Source: Bifidobacteriaceae bacterium
GTDB taxonomy: Bacteria > Actinomycetota > Actinomycetes > Actinomycetales > WQXJ01
Direction of reading: 5' to 3'
Assembly (NCBI GenBank): GCA_031278675.1
Contig: JAITJY010000394.1
Location: 1 to 20,395 of the forward strand
Length of the DNA stretch: 20,395 nucleotides
Below the pieces are notes generated by a model. The model did not search any database, had not been told where the DNA came from, and saw nothing but the letters and a program-made list of their open reading frames with translations. Within the stretch, counting starts at the first letter, position 1. Each line of letters begins with the position of its first letter. Both the position numbers and the translations under genes were made by a program. Below, piece after piece: positions 5,624 through 12,668 of the stretch.

Positions 5624-8240
5624 GCACCCGGGCCCGCCCCGGCCGGCTGATCCGGCTGATCCGGCGGGGCGGGCGCAGCCGGCCGGTGCTGGTGCCGGCG
5701 CCGCCGGGCCGCCGGCCGGGCGCACCGTTGACCTGCGCCTCGCACTGCCCGTCGCGGTGGCCTGGCTGGTGCTCGCGACCACGCTGGGGTTGGCGCCAGG
5801 TGTGGCGCTAGGCGGCGGGTGCGCCGCCGCTGTGGCCGGAGCCTACCTCGCGGTGCGCGCCCGGCGCCCAGGGCCGGCCATGCTGGTCGCGTTGTGCCTG
5901 GTTCTGACAGGGATTATGAGCATTGCTGCCGGCGGGCAGGGCCTGGCATGGGAACGCTCCGCCGTGGGGCGGTTGGCCGCCGAAGGCTCTCGCGGTGATC
6001 TGATCATGCGCTTGAGCGAGCCGACCAAGACACGCGCATCGCCGTGGGGAGGCGAGAGCGGATCATCCAGCGTGATAGCGCGGGGCCGGGCCTGGCTGGC
6101 AGGCGGCGGGGGAGCAGGCGTACCGGTGGTGGCCTACCTGGAAGGGGACGCGGTGCCGGCGGGCACCATCCTGGCGTTCCGGGCGCGCCTCAGTTCTGCT
6201 GCGCCGGGTGCCCAGGAAAGGGTGGTGGCGTATGCGCTGGAGGCGCCGTCGCTGCACCAACCGGAGGGAGCCGCGTTGGTGGTCTACCGCCTGCGGGCCG
6301 GCCTGCTGGCGACCGCTGACCCACTGCTCGCCGGGATCGCCTTAGGTGACACCAGCGGGGTGCCAGATGACCTGGACGCTGCCCTCAAAGCGACCGCCTT
6401 GACCCACATCACGGCGGTCAGTGGCGCGCATGTCGCCATCGTGCTAGGGCTGGTGCTGGGCGCGGCGGCGCTGGTACGGGCGCCGCGCTGGGCGGCGGCG
6501 CTGGCTGGTGGTCTGACGCTGGTGGCCTTTGTCTGCCTGATCGGCCCGAGTCCGTCGGTGTTGCGTGCCGTGGTGATGGGTGCGGCCGCCGTGGCGGGGA
6601 TCGCTGCTGGCAAGAACCGGCTGGCGCTCGGGGCGCTCGCTGGGGCAGTCGCTTTGATCCTGGTCGCCGATCCGTCGCTGGCCCGTTCGTATGGGCTGGT
6701 GCTGTCGGCTTTGTCCACGGCGGCTCTGATTGTGGTCGCTCCGCCGTTGGCGCGGCGTGCCAAGGATGCCGCACCGCGGGTGCCCGGTGCATTGATCGAG
6801 GCGGCGGCGTTGACTTGCTCCGCTCAACTGGTCTGTGCGCCGGTGGTGGCGGTGTTCGCGGGGCAGATCTCGCTGACCGCATTACCCGCCAACCTGGTTG
6901 CGGCCCCGGCCATCCCGGTGGCGACGGTGGCGGGCCTGGTGGCGTTGGCCCTGATGCCGGTGTGGCCGTGGGGGGCGGCCGTGGCGGCGGGTTGCGGCAA
7001 CCTGGCGGCGCGCTGGGTGGCCTGGGTGGCGGAATGGATCGCCAGTTGGCCGTGGGCAGCGGTGGCTTGGCCCACCGGGTGGTGGGGCTTCGCCCTGGCG
7101 GTCGGGGCGACGGCGTTGCTGGTGGGAGCGGTGTGGAAGCTGGGCCGGGCGCCGCGTTGGTGCCGCTGGGGGGTGGTGGCGTTACTTGGGCTCGCCCTGA
7201 CTGGGACTGGCCCCCTGCGCGGGGTGGTGCAGGTCGTGGCTGGGCGGGCTCCGCCCGCCGACTGGGTGGTCGCGGTCTGCGATGTGGGTCAGGGCACGGC
7301 CGTCGCGTTGCGCTCGGGCGAGGCGGCGGCCGTGCTAGTTGATGTCGGTCCTAAGGACGGCGGGGTTGACCGCTGCCTGGCGGAGTTGGGGGTGGAGTCG
7401 CTGGACGCCATTGTGCTGACTCATTTTCATTCCGACCACGTCGGTGGCCTGGCCGAGGCCGTGGCGGGCCGTTCGCTGGGTGAACTGATTGTGGGGCCGG
7501 CCTGCGGCGAGGCGGCTGCGGCGGATCGCGCAGCCCAGGTGGCGGGGCGGGCGGGCGCGTCGGTCCACGAGATCGGCGTGGACGATGCCGCCCAGCGGGC
7601 GGGGGATGGTGCCCGCACGCCCGTGAGCGCCAGCATAGGAACGTTGCGAATGACTCTGTTCCCGCCGGCGCTGGCGGTCCTGTGCCCTTCCGCCAGTGGT
7701 GACGCAGGCGGCGAGAGCGCGGCCGCCAACAACGCCAGCCTTGTGCTGGCCGCTCAGGTCGCGGGGGTCGATGGCGTGGCCCTGTGGGCGCTCGGCGATC
7801 TGGAAGAAGAAGGCCAAGCGGCGCTCCTCGGAGACCTGCGGCAAGCCGTGGGCGGCGCTGGGAGCGGCGGCGCTTCTGGCGCCGAGGGTGGCACCGGGGG
7901 CGTCGGGAGCGCTGACGGGGCGGGGAGCGCCTCTGGCGCTGACGGGGGCGCTGGGAGTGCTGGCGGGGCGGGGAGCGCCTCTGGCGCTGGCGGGGGGCTG
8001 GGTGCGGTTGGGCCCAGCGGGGCGGTGGTGGTGGCGCACCACGGTTCGGCCAAGCAGTCAGCGGCGTTGGCCAAGGCCCTCGCCCCGCGCATCGCGGTGA
8101 TGAGTGCTGGACGCGACAACGCCTACGGCCACCCTTCGGCGGCAGCCCTGGAACTCTATGGCTCCATAGCCGAGATTCGCCGCACCGACGAAGAGGGCCT
8201 AATCGCCCTAACCGTGGCCGACCTAAATGATGACCGCTGA
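5607..8240 (+). CDS. comEC: ComEC/Rec2 DNA-uptake channel with C-terminal metallo-beta-lactamase domain
   Basis: From the ATG at 5607 this is an 877-residue protein overlapping the comEA end by 17 bp. An N-terminal DUF4131-like region with membrane segments is followed by the competence domain, recognised by LTHITAVSGAHV (265-276) and many further membrane segments. The C-terminal domain has DVGQG (from D559) and the metal motif H606-F-H608-S-D610-H611, then AHHGS near its end. ComEC forms the channel through which single-stranded DNA enters, and the lactamase-fold domain is proposed to degrade or process the other strand. About 50 residues of Gly/Ala/Ser repeats (from about 749) interrupt the lactamase domain between GDLEEEGQAALL and AHHGS. 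The start is uncertain: the frame is open further upstream inside comEA, and internal GTG codons before the first membrane segment are possible. Confidence 0.92.
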   Translation: MRSRSEHPGPPRPADPADPAGRAQPAGAGAGAAGPPAGRTVDLRLALPVAVAWLVLATTLGLAPGVALGGGCAAAVAGAYLAVRARRPGPAMLVALCLVLTGIMSIAAGGQGLAWERSAVGRLAAEGSRGDLIMRLSEPTKTRASPWGGESGSSSVIARGRAWLAGGGGAGVPVVAYLEGDAVPAGTILAFRARLSSAAPGAQERVVAYALEAPSLHQPEGAALVVYRLRAGLLATADPLLAGIALGDTSGVPDDLDAALKATALTHITAVSGAHVAIVLGLVLGAAALVRAPRWAAALAGGLTLVAFVCLIGPSPSVLRAVVMGAAAVAGIAAGKNRLALGALAGAVALILVADPSLARSYGLVLSALSTAALIVVAPPLARRAKDAAPRVPGALIEAAALTCSAQLVCAPVVAVFAGQISLTALPANLVAAPAIPVATVAGLVALALMPVWPWGAAVAAGCGNLAARWVAWVAEWIASWPWAAVAWPTGWWGFALAVGATALLVGAVWKLGRAPRWCRWGVVALLGLALTGTGPLRGVVQVVAGRAPPADWVVAVCDVGQGTAVALRSGEAAAVLVDVGPKDGGVDRCLAELGVESLDAIVLTHFHSDHVGGLAEAVAGRSLGELIVGPACGEAAAADRAAQVAGRAGASVHEIGVDDAAQRAGDGARTPVSASIGTLRMTLFPPALAVLCPSASGDAGGESAAANNASLVLAAQVAGVDGVALWALGDLEEEGQAALLGDLRQAVGGAGSGGASGAEGGTGGVGSADGAGSASGADGGAGSAGGAGSASGAGGGLGAVGPSGAVVVAHHGSAKQSAALAKALAPRIAVMSAGRDNAYGHPSAAALELYGSIAEIRRTDEEGLIALTVADLNDDR
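7911..8006 (+). repeat. Two tandem 48-bp copies inside comEC
   Basis: Copies at 7911-7958 and 7959-8006 are in frame (16 codons each) and differ at only two of the first 38 positions. They encode Gly/Ala/Ser-rich peptide in the lactamase domain. The flanking DNA (about 7851-7910) has weaker versions of the same unit, suggesting growth by slippage or unequal crossing-over. Confidence 0.85.
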
Positions 8241-8268
8241 GGGCAGCCCGCGCGGGCGCTCAGCCCTC
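8239..8268. terminator. GC-rich hairpin at the end of comEC, possible terminator
   Basis: GAGGGC (8239-8244) can pair with GCCCTC (8263-8268) around a perfect 12-bp palindrome, GCCCGCGCGGGC (8246-8257). It overlaps the comEC stop codon. There is no T-run, so any termination would depend on the structure or on Rho. Confidence 0.45.
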
Positions 8269-8271
8269 TGT

Positions 8272-8490
8272 GGCCGCGATCTCAGCGCCAATTTCTTTAG
8301 ATGTGCGCCAGGGTCACTCAGTGGGCGGGCCGGTCTTCCCGCGTGGCCGCGATCTCAGCGCCAATTTCTTTAGATGCGCGCCAGGGTCACTCAGTGGGCG
8401 GGCCGGTCTTCCCGCGCGGCTGCGATCTCAGCGCCACTTTCTTTAGATGCGCGCCAGGGTCACTCAGTGGGCGGGCCGGTCTTCCCGCGC
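8272..8490. repeat. Three tandem 73-bp repeats between comEC and glgA
   Basis: Copies start at 8272, 8345 and 8418 with an exact 73-bp period and only a few single-base differences. Each unit holds an AT-rich core (CAATTTCTTTAGATG) in GC-rich DNA, a CACTCAGTG dyad, and a possible stem GCGGG / CCCGC around CCGGTCTT. Because 73 is not a multiple of three, every copy falls in a different frame, so the block is not coding. It fills most of the 355-bp gene-free gap. The role is unknown; protein-binding cores or repeated 3'-end hairpins are possibilities. Confidence 0.92.
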
Positions 8491-8538
8491 GGCCCCGTGC
8501 TGGGCCCCGTGCCGGCCCCCGTGCCGGACCGCGTGCCG
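8491..8538. repeat. Four imperfect 12-bp tandem repeats upstream of glgA
   Basis: Units of the form GGCCCCGTGCCG run back to back at 8491, 8503, 8515 and 8527, followed by a degenerate fifth piece. They directly abut the last 73-bp repeat and end about 45 bp before the glgA promoter element. They look like slippage products. Nothing else is visible between 8551 and the promoter except G/C-rich DNA. Confidence 0.75.
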
Positions 8539-8583
8539 GCCCGCTCGGCGGGCGGGTTTGAGCGGGGCGGGCCGCAGGCGGCG

Positions 8584-8589
8584 TAAGGT
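8584..8589 (+). promoter_or_regulatory. Candidate -10 element for leaderless glgA transcription
   Basis: TAAGGT fits TANNNT and lies exactly 6 bases before the GTG at 8596, so a start at +1 would fall on the G of the start codon. No Shine-Dalgarno is present. Sequence and spacing match the element before comEA. Confidence 0.55.
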
Positions 8590-8595
8590 AGTCCA

Positions 8596-9807
8596 GTGGC
8601 TGGCGCACGATTGAAAATTGACCTGTTGACCCGCGAATATCCGCCGTTCGTCTACGGCGGAGCGGGCGTCCATGTCGCAGAACTGGCGAAGGTCCTAGCG
8701 GACTTGGTGGATGTGCGGGTCCTGGCGTTCGATGGTCCCCGCCCGGAGGCGAACGTCATCGGCTATGGGGCACCCCCGGCGGGCGAATTCGCCAACCCGG
8801 CGCTGGCAACATTCGATGTCGATCTGCGGATGGCGGGCGACGTGGCGGGGGCTGACCTGGTGCATTCGCACACGTGGTACGCGAATCTGGGCGGGCACCT
8901 GGGCGGGCTGCTGCACGGGGTGCCGCACGTGCTGTCGGCGCATTCGCTGGAGCCGCTGCGTCCCTGGAAGAAGGAGCAACTCGGCGGCGGGTATGCGCTC
9001 TCGTCGTGGGCGGAACGCACCGCCTACCAGGGTGCGGCGGCGGTGATCGCGGTCAGTGGCGGGATGCGGGCGGACATCTTGCGGGCCTATCCGTTCGTGG
9101 ACCCGGCCAAGGTGTTCGTGGTACATAACGGGATTGACCTGGACAAATGGCGGCCACTGCGGGATGCGGCCGCAGGCGAAGTGGTCCGCCGTCACGGGAT
9201 TGACCCCGCAGCGCCGGCGGTGGTCTTTGTTGGGCGCATCACCAGGCAAAAGGGCCTGCCGTACTTCTTGCGGGCGGCCCGCGAACTGCCTGTCGGGGTC
9301 CAGTTGGTGCTGGTGGCGGGTGCGCCTGACACGCCTAAAATCGCTGATGAGGTCCGCACGCTGGTGGCGGACCTGGCGGCGGAGCGCGCCGGTGTGGTCT
9401 GGATCGAAGAAATGCTCCCGCAGGGTCAGCTTGACGCGATCCTGTCGCACGCATCTTTGTTCGTCTGTCCGTCGATCTACGAGCCGCTCGGCATAGTTAA
9501 CCTGGAGGCGATGGCGTGCGGCATTCCGGTGGTCGCGACGGCCACCGGCGGCATCCCGGAGGTGGTCGAGGATGGGGTGACGGGCTGGCTGGTGCCGATT
9601 GAGCAGGTCAGCGACGGTACGGGCACACCCCTCGACCCGGACAAGTTCATCGCTGACATGGCCGCCGCCCTGCGCGAGGCGCTGCGTGATCCCATCCGCC
9701 TGCGGCAGTTTGGCGAGGCCGCGCGCCGCCGGGCCGAGGCGCATTTTTCGTGGCGGTCGATCGCCGCTCAGACGCTCGCGGTTTACCGGGAAGTGCTCGG
9801 CCAATGA
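8596..9807 (+). CDS. glgA: GT4 glycosyltransferase: actinobacterial glycogen/maltose-1-phosphate synthase (GlgA/GlgM type)
   Basis: A 403-residue GT-B protein opening with LTREYPPFVYGGAGVHV, the hallmark of the short corynebacterial-type glycogen synthase family. The donor-binding motif EPLGIVNLE (E296 and E304, EX7E) and the following CGIPVVATATGGIPEVV are intact. The mycobacterial relative (GlgM) uses ADP-glucose and glucose-1-phosphate to make maltose-1-phosphate for alpha-glucan synthesis; older annotations call the family glycogen synthase. Here it likely acts in the cytoplasm in storage or capsular glucan synthesis. The GTG at 8596 is chosen because the conserved N-terminus begins just after it and a -10 element sits exactly upstream. 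Its stop overlaps the ATG of the next gene (ATGA). No glgC, glgE or glgB lies nearby, so the precise substrate cannot be read from context. Confidence 0.9.
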   Translation: MAGARLKIDLLTREYPPFVYGGAGVHVAELAKVLADLVDVRVLAFDGPRPEANVIGYGAPPAGEFANPALATFDVDLRMAGDVAGADLVHSHTWYANLGGHLGGLLHGVPHVLSAHSLEPLRPWKKEQLGGGYALSSWAERTAYQGAAAVIAVSGGMRADILRAYPFVDPAKVFVVHNGIDLDKWRPLRDAAAGEVVRRHGIDPAAPAVVFVGRITRQKGLPYFLRAARELPVGVQLVLVAGAPDTPKIADEVRTLVADLAAERAGVVWIEEMLPQGQLDAILSHASLFVCPSIYEPLGIVNLEAMACGIPVVATATGGIPEVVEDGVTGWLVPIEQVSDGTGTPLDPDKFIADMAAALREALRDPIRLRQFGEAARRRAEAHFSWRSIAAQTLAVYREVLGQ

Positions 9808-10658
9808 CTGCGGAGGTCTTGCGTTTCGCCGGCGTGAGTTTGCGCCGGGGGCCGAAGACCATCCTTGACCAGGTATCTTGGCGGGTCGCCGAGGGCGAGC
9901 ACTGGGTCATGTTGGGCCCGAACGGCGCCGGTAAGACCACAGTTTTGGAGATCGCGGCGGCCCGGTTGCATCCCTCCAGCGGCGCGGTGTGGCTGCTCGG
10001 CGAGCGGCTCGGGCGGGTCGATGTGTTTGATTTGCGGCCCCGCATCGGTTTCGCTTCGGCCGCGTTGGCGACCCGGATTCCTCCCACCGAACGGGTGGAC
10101 GATGCCGTCGTCACAGGCGCGTACGGCATCACCGGCCGGTGGCGTGAACGTTATGAAGAGGCTGACCGGGTGCGTGCGGGGGACCTGATGGCGGCCTTCG
10201 GGGTGGAGGGGCTGGCGGATCGGACCTTTGGGACCCTCTCGGAAGGTGAGCGCAAACGGGTCCAGATTGCCCGCGCACTGATGGCCGACCCAGAGTTGTT
10301 GTTGCTGGACGAACCGTCGGCGGGCCTTGACCTGGGTGGCCGCGAAGAACTGGTCGCGGCGCTGGCCGAATTGGCCGGTGATCCGAGGTCCCCGGTGATG
10401 GTCCTGGTGACGCACCACCTGGAGGAGATCCCGCCCGGTTTCACCCACGCCGCGCTGATGCGCGGCGGCCAGTTCACCGCCCAGGGTCCCCTGGCGCTGA
10501 CGCTGGCGGACCACACTGTCTCTGAGGCTTTTGGACTCCCGTTGAGAGTTGCGCGCACCGGTGAGCGCTGGTCTGCGACGGGCACCGGCCCCGGCGCCGC
10601 CCCGGGTGCTGGGACGGGCGCCGGCCCGGGCACCGGCCCGCCGTCGCGGCGCGCTTGA
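9804..10658 (+). CDS. ABC transporter ATP-binding protein without a permease gene (YlmA/iron-type)
   Basis: A 284-residue ATPase with Walker A GPNGAGKTT (38-46), signature LSEGERKRVQ (145-154), Walker B LLLLDE (165-170), D-loop AGLD (173-176) and switch His204. All catalytic residues are present. The overall form resembles single ATPases of the iron-siderophore/molybdate (YlmA/ModF) group. No membrane partner is encoded beside it, so it either works with a permease elsewhere or has a non-transport role. Its ATG overlaps the glgA stop by 4 bp, so the two are probably co-translated. The last 25 or so residues are Gly/Ala/Pro-only low complexity encoded by short GC repeats. Substrate unknown. 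Confidence 0.85.
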   Translation: MTAEVLRFAGVSLRRGPKTILDQVSWRVAEGEHWVMLGPNGAGKTTVLEIAAARLHPSSGAVWLLGERLGRVDVFDLRPRIGFASAALATRIPPTERVDDAVVTGAYGITGRWRERYEEADRVRAGDLMAAFGVEGLADRTFGTLSEGERKRVQIARALMADPELLLLDEPSAGLDLGGREELVAALAELAGDPRSPVMVLVTHHLEEIPPGFTHAALMRGGQFTAQGPLALTLADHTVSEAFGLPLRVARTGERWSATGTGPGAAPGAGTGAGPGTGPPSRRA

Positions 10659-10771
10659 CTGCGGGTTGGCCGAATCCGCGCTGCTCAGCCCCGCAACGCC
10701 GCAGGTCAGCGGCTCGCCACGCGGCGCGACGGGGCGGGCGGGGATGGGGGACGGCGGGGGCGTGCAGCATG

Positions 10772-10777
10772 TAGCCT
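10772..10777 (+). promoter_or_regulatory. Candidate -10 element upstream of the NfeD-SPFH pair
   Basis: TAGCCT fits TANNNT and would start transcription near 10784, giving a leader of about 44 nt that contains the AAGGAGAAAGG ribosome site (10809-10819). No -35 box is clear. The rest of the 169-bp gap after the ABC ATPase gene is GC-rich with no other structure I can support. Confidence 0.4.
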
Positions 10778-10827
10778 GGAGTAAGCACTTCGTGTCCAGA
10801 TCGCAACTAAGGAGAAAGGCTACGCCC

Positions 10828-11292
10828 ATGGAAGATTGGCTTTGGTTGTGGTGGGTGATCGGGGCGTTGCTGCTTGGCGTGATCGAACTGTTGACGGTCG
10901 ACTTCACGTTCCTGATGTTGGCGACGGGCGCCCTAGCGGCCGCAGCAGCGGCGTGGATTGGACTGCCGTGGTGGGGGACAGTGATTGTGTTTGCTGTGGT
11001 CAGCGTGGTGATGCTGGCAGCGGTGCGGCCTTTGATGCTGAGCCGCCTGAAAGGCAAAGGCGATGCTGAGCCCGTCAGCGGTGCGGCGGCGTTAGTCGGC
11101 AAAGCTGCTGAAGCTGTCACGGCGATCGACGAACACGGTGGCCGCGCCAAGATCGGCGGGGACGTGTGGACTGCCAGGCTGGAAAACGAGGGTGTGGTCC
11201 AGCCGGGTGCGGACTTGGTGGTGATCGCCATCGACGGGGCGACCGCTGTGGTGGCTCCTGAGCCTGACCAACCATTCATTGAAGGGAACTGA
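10828..11292 (+). CDS. NfeD-like membrane protein
   Basis: A 154-residue protein. Three hydrophobic segments (about 5-24, 27-46 and 50-68) precede a C-terminal OB-fold domain (about 85-145) with the typical core GGRAKIGGDVWTAR (104-117). This is the short NfeD class that accompanies SPFH/stomatin proteins, and the downstream gene is exactly such a partner, 3 bp away. Known pairs are thought to organise membrane microdomains, with the NfeD partner interacting with the SPFH protein. The ATG at 10828 is preferred over upstream in-frame starts because a strong AAGGAGA site lies before it and hydrophobic sequence begins directly after it. The upstream frame runs back into the ABC ATPase gene and is a shadow. 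Confidence 0.88.
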   Translation: MEDWLWLWWVIGALLLGVIELLTVDFTFLMLATGALAAAAAAWIGLPWWGTVIVFAVVSVVMLAAVRPLMLSRLKGKGDAEPVSGAAALVGKAAEAVTAIDEHGGRAKIGGDVWTARLENEGVVQPGADLVVIAIDGATAVVAPEPDQPFIEGN

Positions 11293-11295
11293 ATC

Positions 11296-12585
11296 ATGAA
11301 CGATTTCGAGTGGACCGCCGGCAACGTCATTCTGGTGGTGCTGGCGCTGATCTTGGTGATCTTCGTGATCACTGTGCTGCGCCGGGCGGTGCGGATTGTC
11401 CCGCAGACCCGGGCCATGCTGGTGGAACGGCTTGGCCGCTACCAGCGCACCATGGAAGCGGGTTTGCATCTGCTGGTCCCATTTATTGACCGGGTGCGCG
11501 CCAACGTGGACCTACGGGAGCAGGTGGTCTCGTTCCCGCCGCAGCCGGTCATCACGTCCGACAACTTGGTTGTCTCGATCGACACGGTGATCTATTTCCA
11601 GGTCACCAACCCCGTCCAGGCGGTCTATGAGATCGCCAACTACATCACCGGGATCGAGCAGTTGACCGTCACCACACTGCGCAATGTGATCGGGTCGATG
11701 GACTTGGAGCAGACTCTGACCAGCCGCGACCAGATCAACGGCCAGTTGCGCGGCGTCTTGGACGAGGCGACCGGGCGTTGGGGCATCCGGGTCAACCGGG
11801 TCGAGTTGAAGGCGATCGACCCGCCCGGTTCGGTCCAGGACTCGATGGAGAAGCAGATGCGGGCCGAGCGGGACCGCCGGGCCGCGATCCTGACCGCCGA
11901 GGGCGTCAAACAATCGCAGATCCTGCGCGCCGAAGGCGAGAAACAGGCCGCGATCCTGACCGCCGAAGGCCAGGCGCAGGCCTCGATCCTCAAAGCCCAA
12001 GGCGATTCGCGGGCGATCCTGCAGGTTTTCGAGGCGATCCACGAAGGCGACGCCGACCCCAAACTGCTGGCCTACCAGTATTTGCAGATGCTGCCGCAAC
12101 TCGCCCAGGGGCCCAGTTCAAAGATCTGGATAATCCCGGCCGAGTTCAGCGAGGCGCTCGGCGCCATGGGCAAGGCTTTCGCCGGCGGCGCCGGCGGCGA
12201 CGAAGGCTCGGGCGGCCCCGGTTCGCGCGGCTCGGCCCGCCGGGCGCTGGCCAAACTGGCCTTCCAGGACATCGCTTTGGAGGACCCGGCCGAGGCCTTG
12301 CGCCGCGCCCAGGGCGCCGCCAATGCCGCCACCTCGGACGCCAGCCAGGCCGGCAGCCGTTCGGGCCGGCCCTTCGACCCCCGCCAGGAGGCCGGCCAGG
12401 CGCCCAGTTTGCCGGACCCGCAAGGCGCGCCGCCGCCGATGCCGCCGACCTCGCCTAGTCCCCGGTCGCCGATTCCGCCGGCCGCCCGGCCGCCGATCCC
12501 GCCGCTTCCGCCGCTTCCGCCGATGTCGCCGGGCGCGCCGGGCGAAGATCTTTACCGGGGTCCGTACGGCCCGACCGACGCCTGA
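11296..12585 (+). CDS. SPFH/band-7 (stomatin/prohibitin-like) membrane scaffold protein
   Basis: A 429-residue protein with an N-terminal membrane anchor (about 10-29), a band-7 domain from about 35 to 190 (VPQTRAMLVERLGRY, EAGLHLLVPFIDRV), then a helical stretch. Residues 196-239 are four 11-residue repeats (AAILTAEGVKQ, SQILRAEGEKQ, AAILTAEGQAQ, ASILKAQGDSR), a hendecad coiled-coil pattern usual for oligomeric SPFH rings. A conserved hydrophobic stretch (IWIIPAEFSEAL) follows. From about residue 295 the protein becomes Gly/Ala/Ser-rich and ends in a long Pro-rich tail (about 375-429), which makes it longer than many stomatin-type relatives. AAGGGA before the ATG and the 3-bp gap to the NfeD gene indicate an operon. 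It likely acts at the inner face of the membrane in assembling microdomains with NfeD. Confidence 0.93.
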   Translation: MNDFEWTAGNVILVVLALILVIFVITVLRRAVRIVPQTRAMLVERLGRYQRTMEAGLHLLVPFIDRVRANVDLREQVVSFPPQPVITSDNLVVSIDTVIYFQVTNPVQAVYEIANYITGIEQLTVTTLRNVIGSMDLEQTLTSRDQINGQLRGVLDEATGRWGIRVNRVELKAIDPPGSVQDSMEKQMRAERDRRAAILTAEGVKQSQILRAEGEKQAAILTAEGQAQASILKAQGDSRAILQVFEAIHEGDADPKLLAYQYLQMLPQLAQGPSSKIWIIPAEFSEALGAMGKAFAGGAGGDEGSGGPGSRGSARRALAKLAFQDIALEDPAEALRRAQGAANAATSDASQAGSRSGRPFDPRQEAGQAPSLPDPQGAPPPMPPTSPSPRSPIPPAARPPIPPLPPLPPMSPGAPGEDLYRGPYGPTDA

Positions 12586-12592
12586 GCAGGGG

Positions 12593-12598
12593 TATTGT
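12593..12598 (+). promoter_or_regulatory. Candidate -10 element for the ABC exporter operon
   Basis: TATTGT fits TANNNT, 8 bp after the SPFH stop codon. It would produce a leader of about 64 nt containing two hairpins and the AGGAG site before the ATG at 12669. No -35 box is clear, and read-through from the SPFH gene is also possible. Confidence 0.35.
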
Positions 12599-12600
12599 TG

Positions 12601-12656
12601 GGACGGCATCGTCCATCCGCTGTCGGGCGGACTTCCGGGGCGGTGAACCCCCCCGG
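12601..12656. other. Two hairpins in the short gap before the ABC exporter genes
   Basis: GGACG-GCAT-CGTCC (12601-12614) is a perfect 5-bp stem with a 4-nt loop. CCGGGG (12635-12640) pairs with CCCCGG (12651-12656) just before the ribosome site. They could end SPFH transcription or control translation of the exporter mRNA; neither has a T-run. Confidence 0.4.
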
Positions 12657-12668
12657 CCGAGGAGAGCC

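Noticed and set aside
8272..8490. The 73-bp repeats as tRNA-like genes or a CRISPR array
   Set aside because: The length resembles a tRNA, but there is no cloverleaf, no TTCGA arm and no anticodon stem. A CRISPR would need short repeats with unique spacers, whereas here whole units repeat without spacers.
8301..8608. Small open frames over the 73-bp and 12-bp repeats, some with repeated AGPR or ARGP peptides
   Set aside because: The 73-bp period is not divisible by three, so each copy is read in another frame, and no start signal is present.
10549..10827. N-terminal extension of the NfeD frame into the ABC ATPase gene
   Set aside because: There is a strong ribosome site directly before ATG 10828 and the conserved hydrophobic start lies just after it; the upstream part is low-complexity shadow.
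9783..11417. A 544-codon minus-strand open frame across the ABC ATPase, NfeD and SPFH starts
   Set aside because: Antisense shadow with skewed Ser/Thr/Ala/Pro composition and no domain; the plus-strand genes here have clear motifs.
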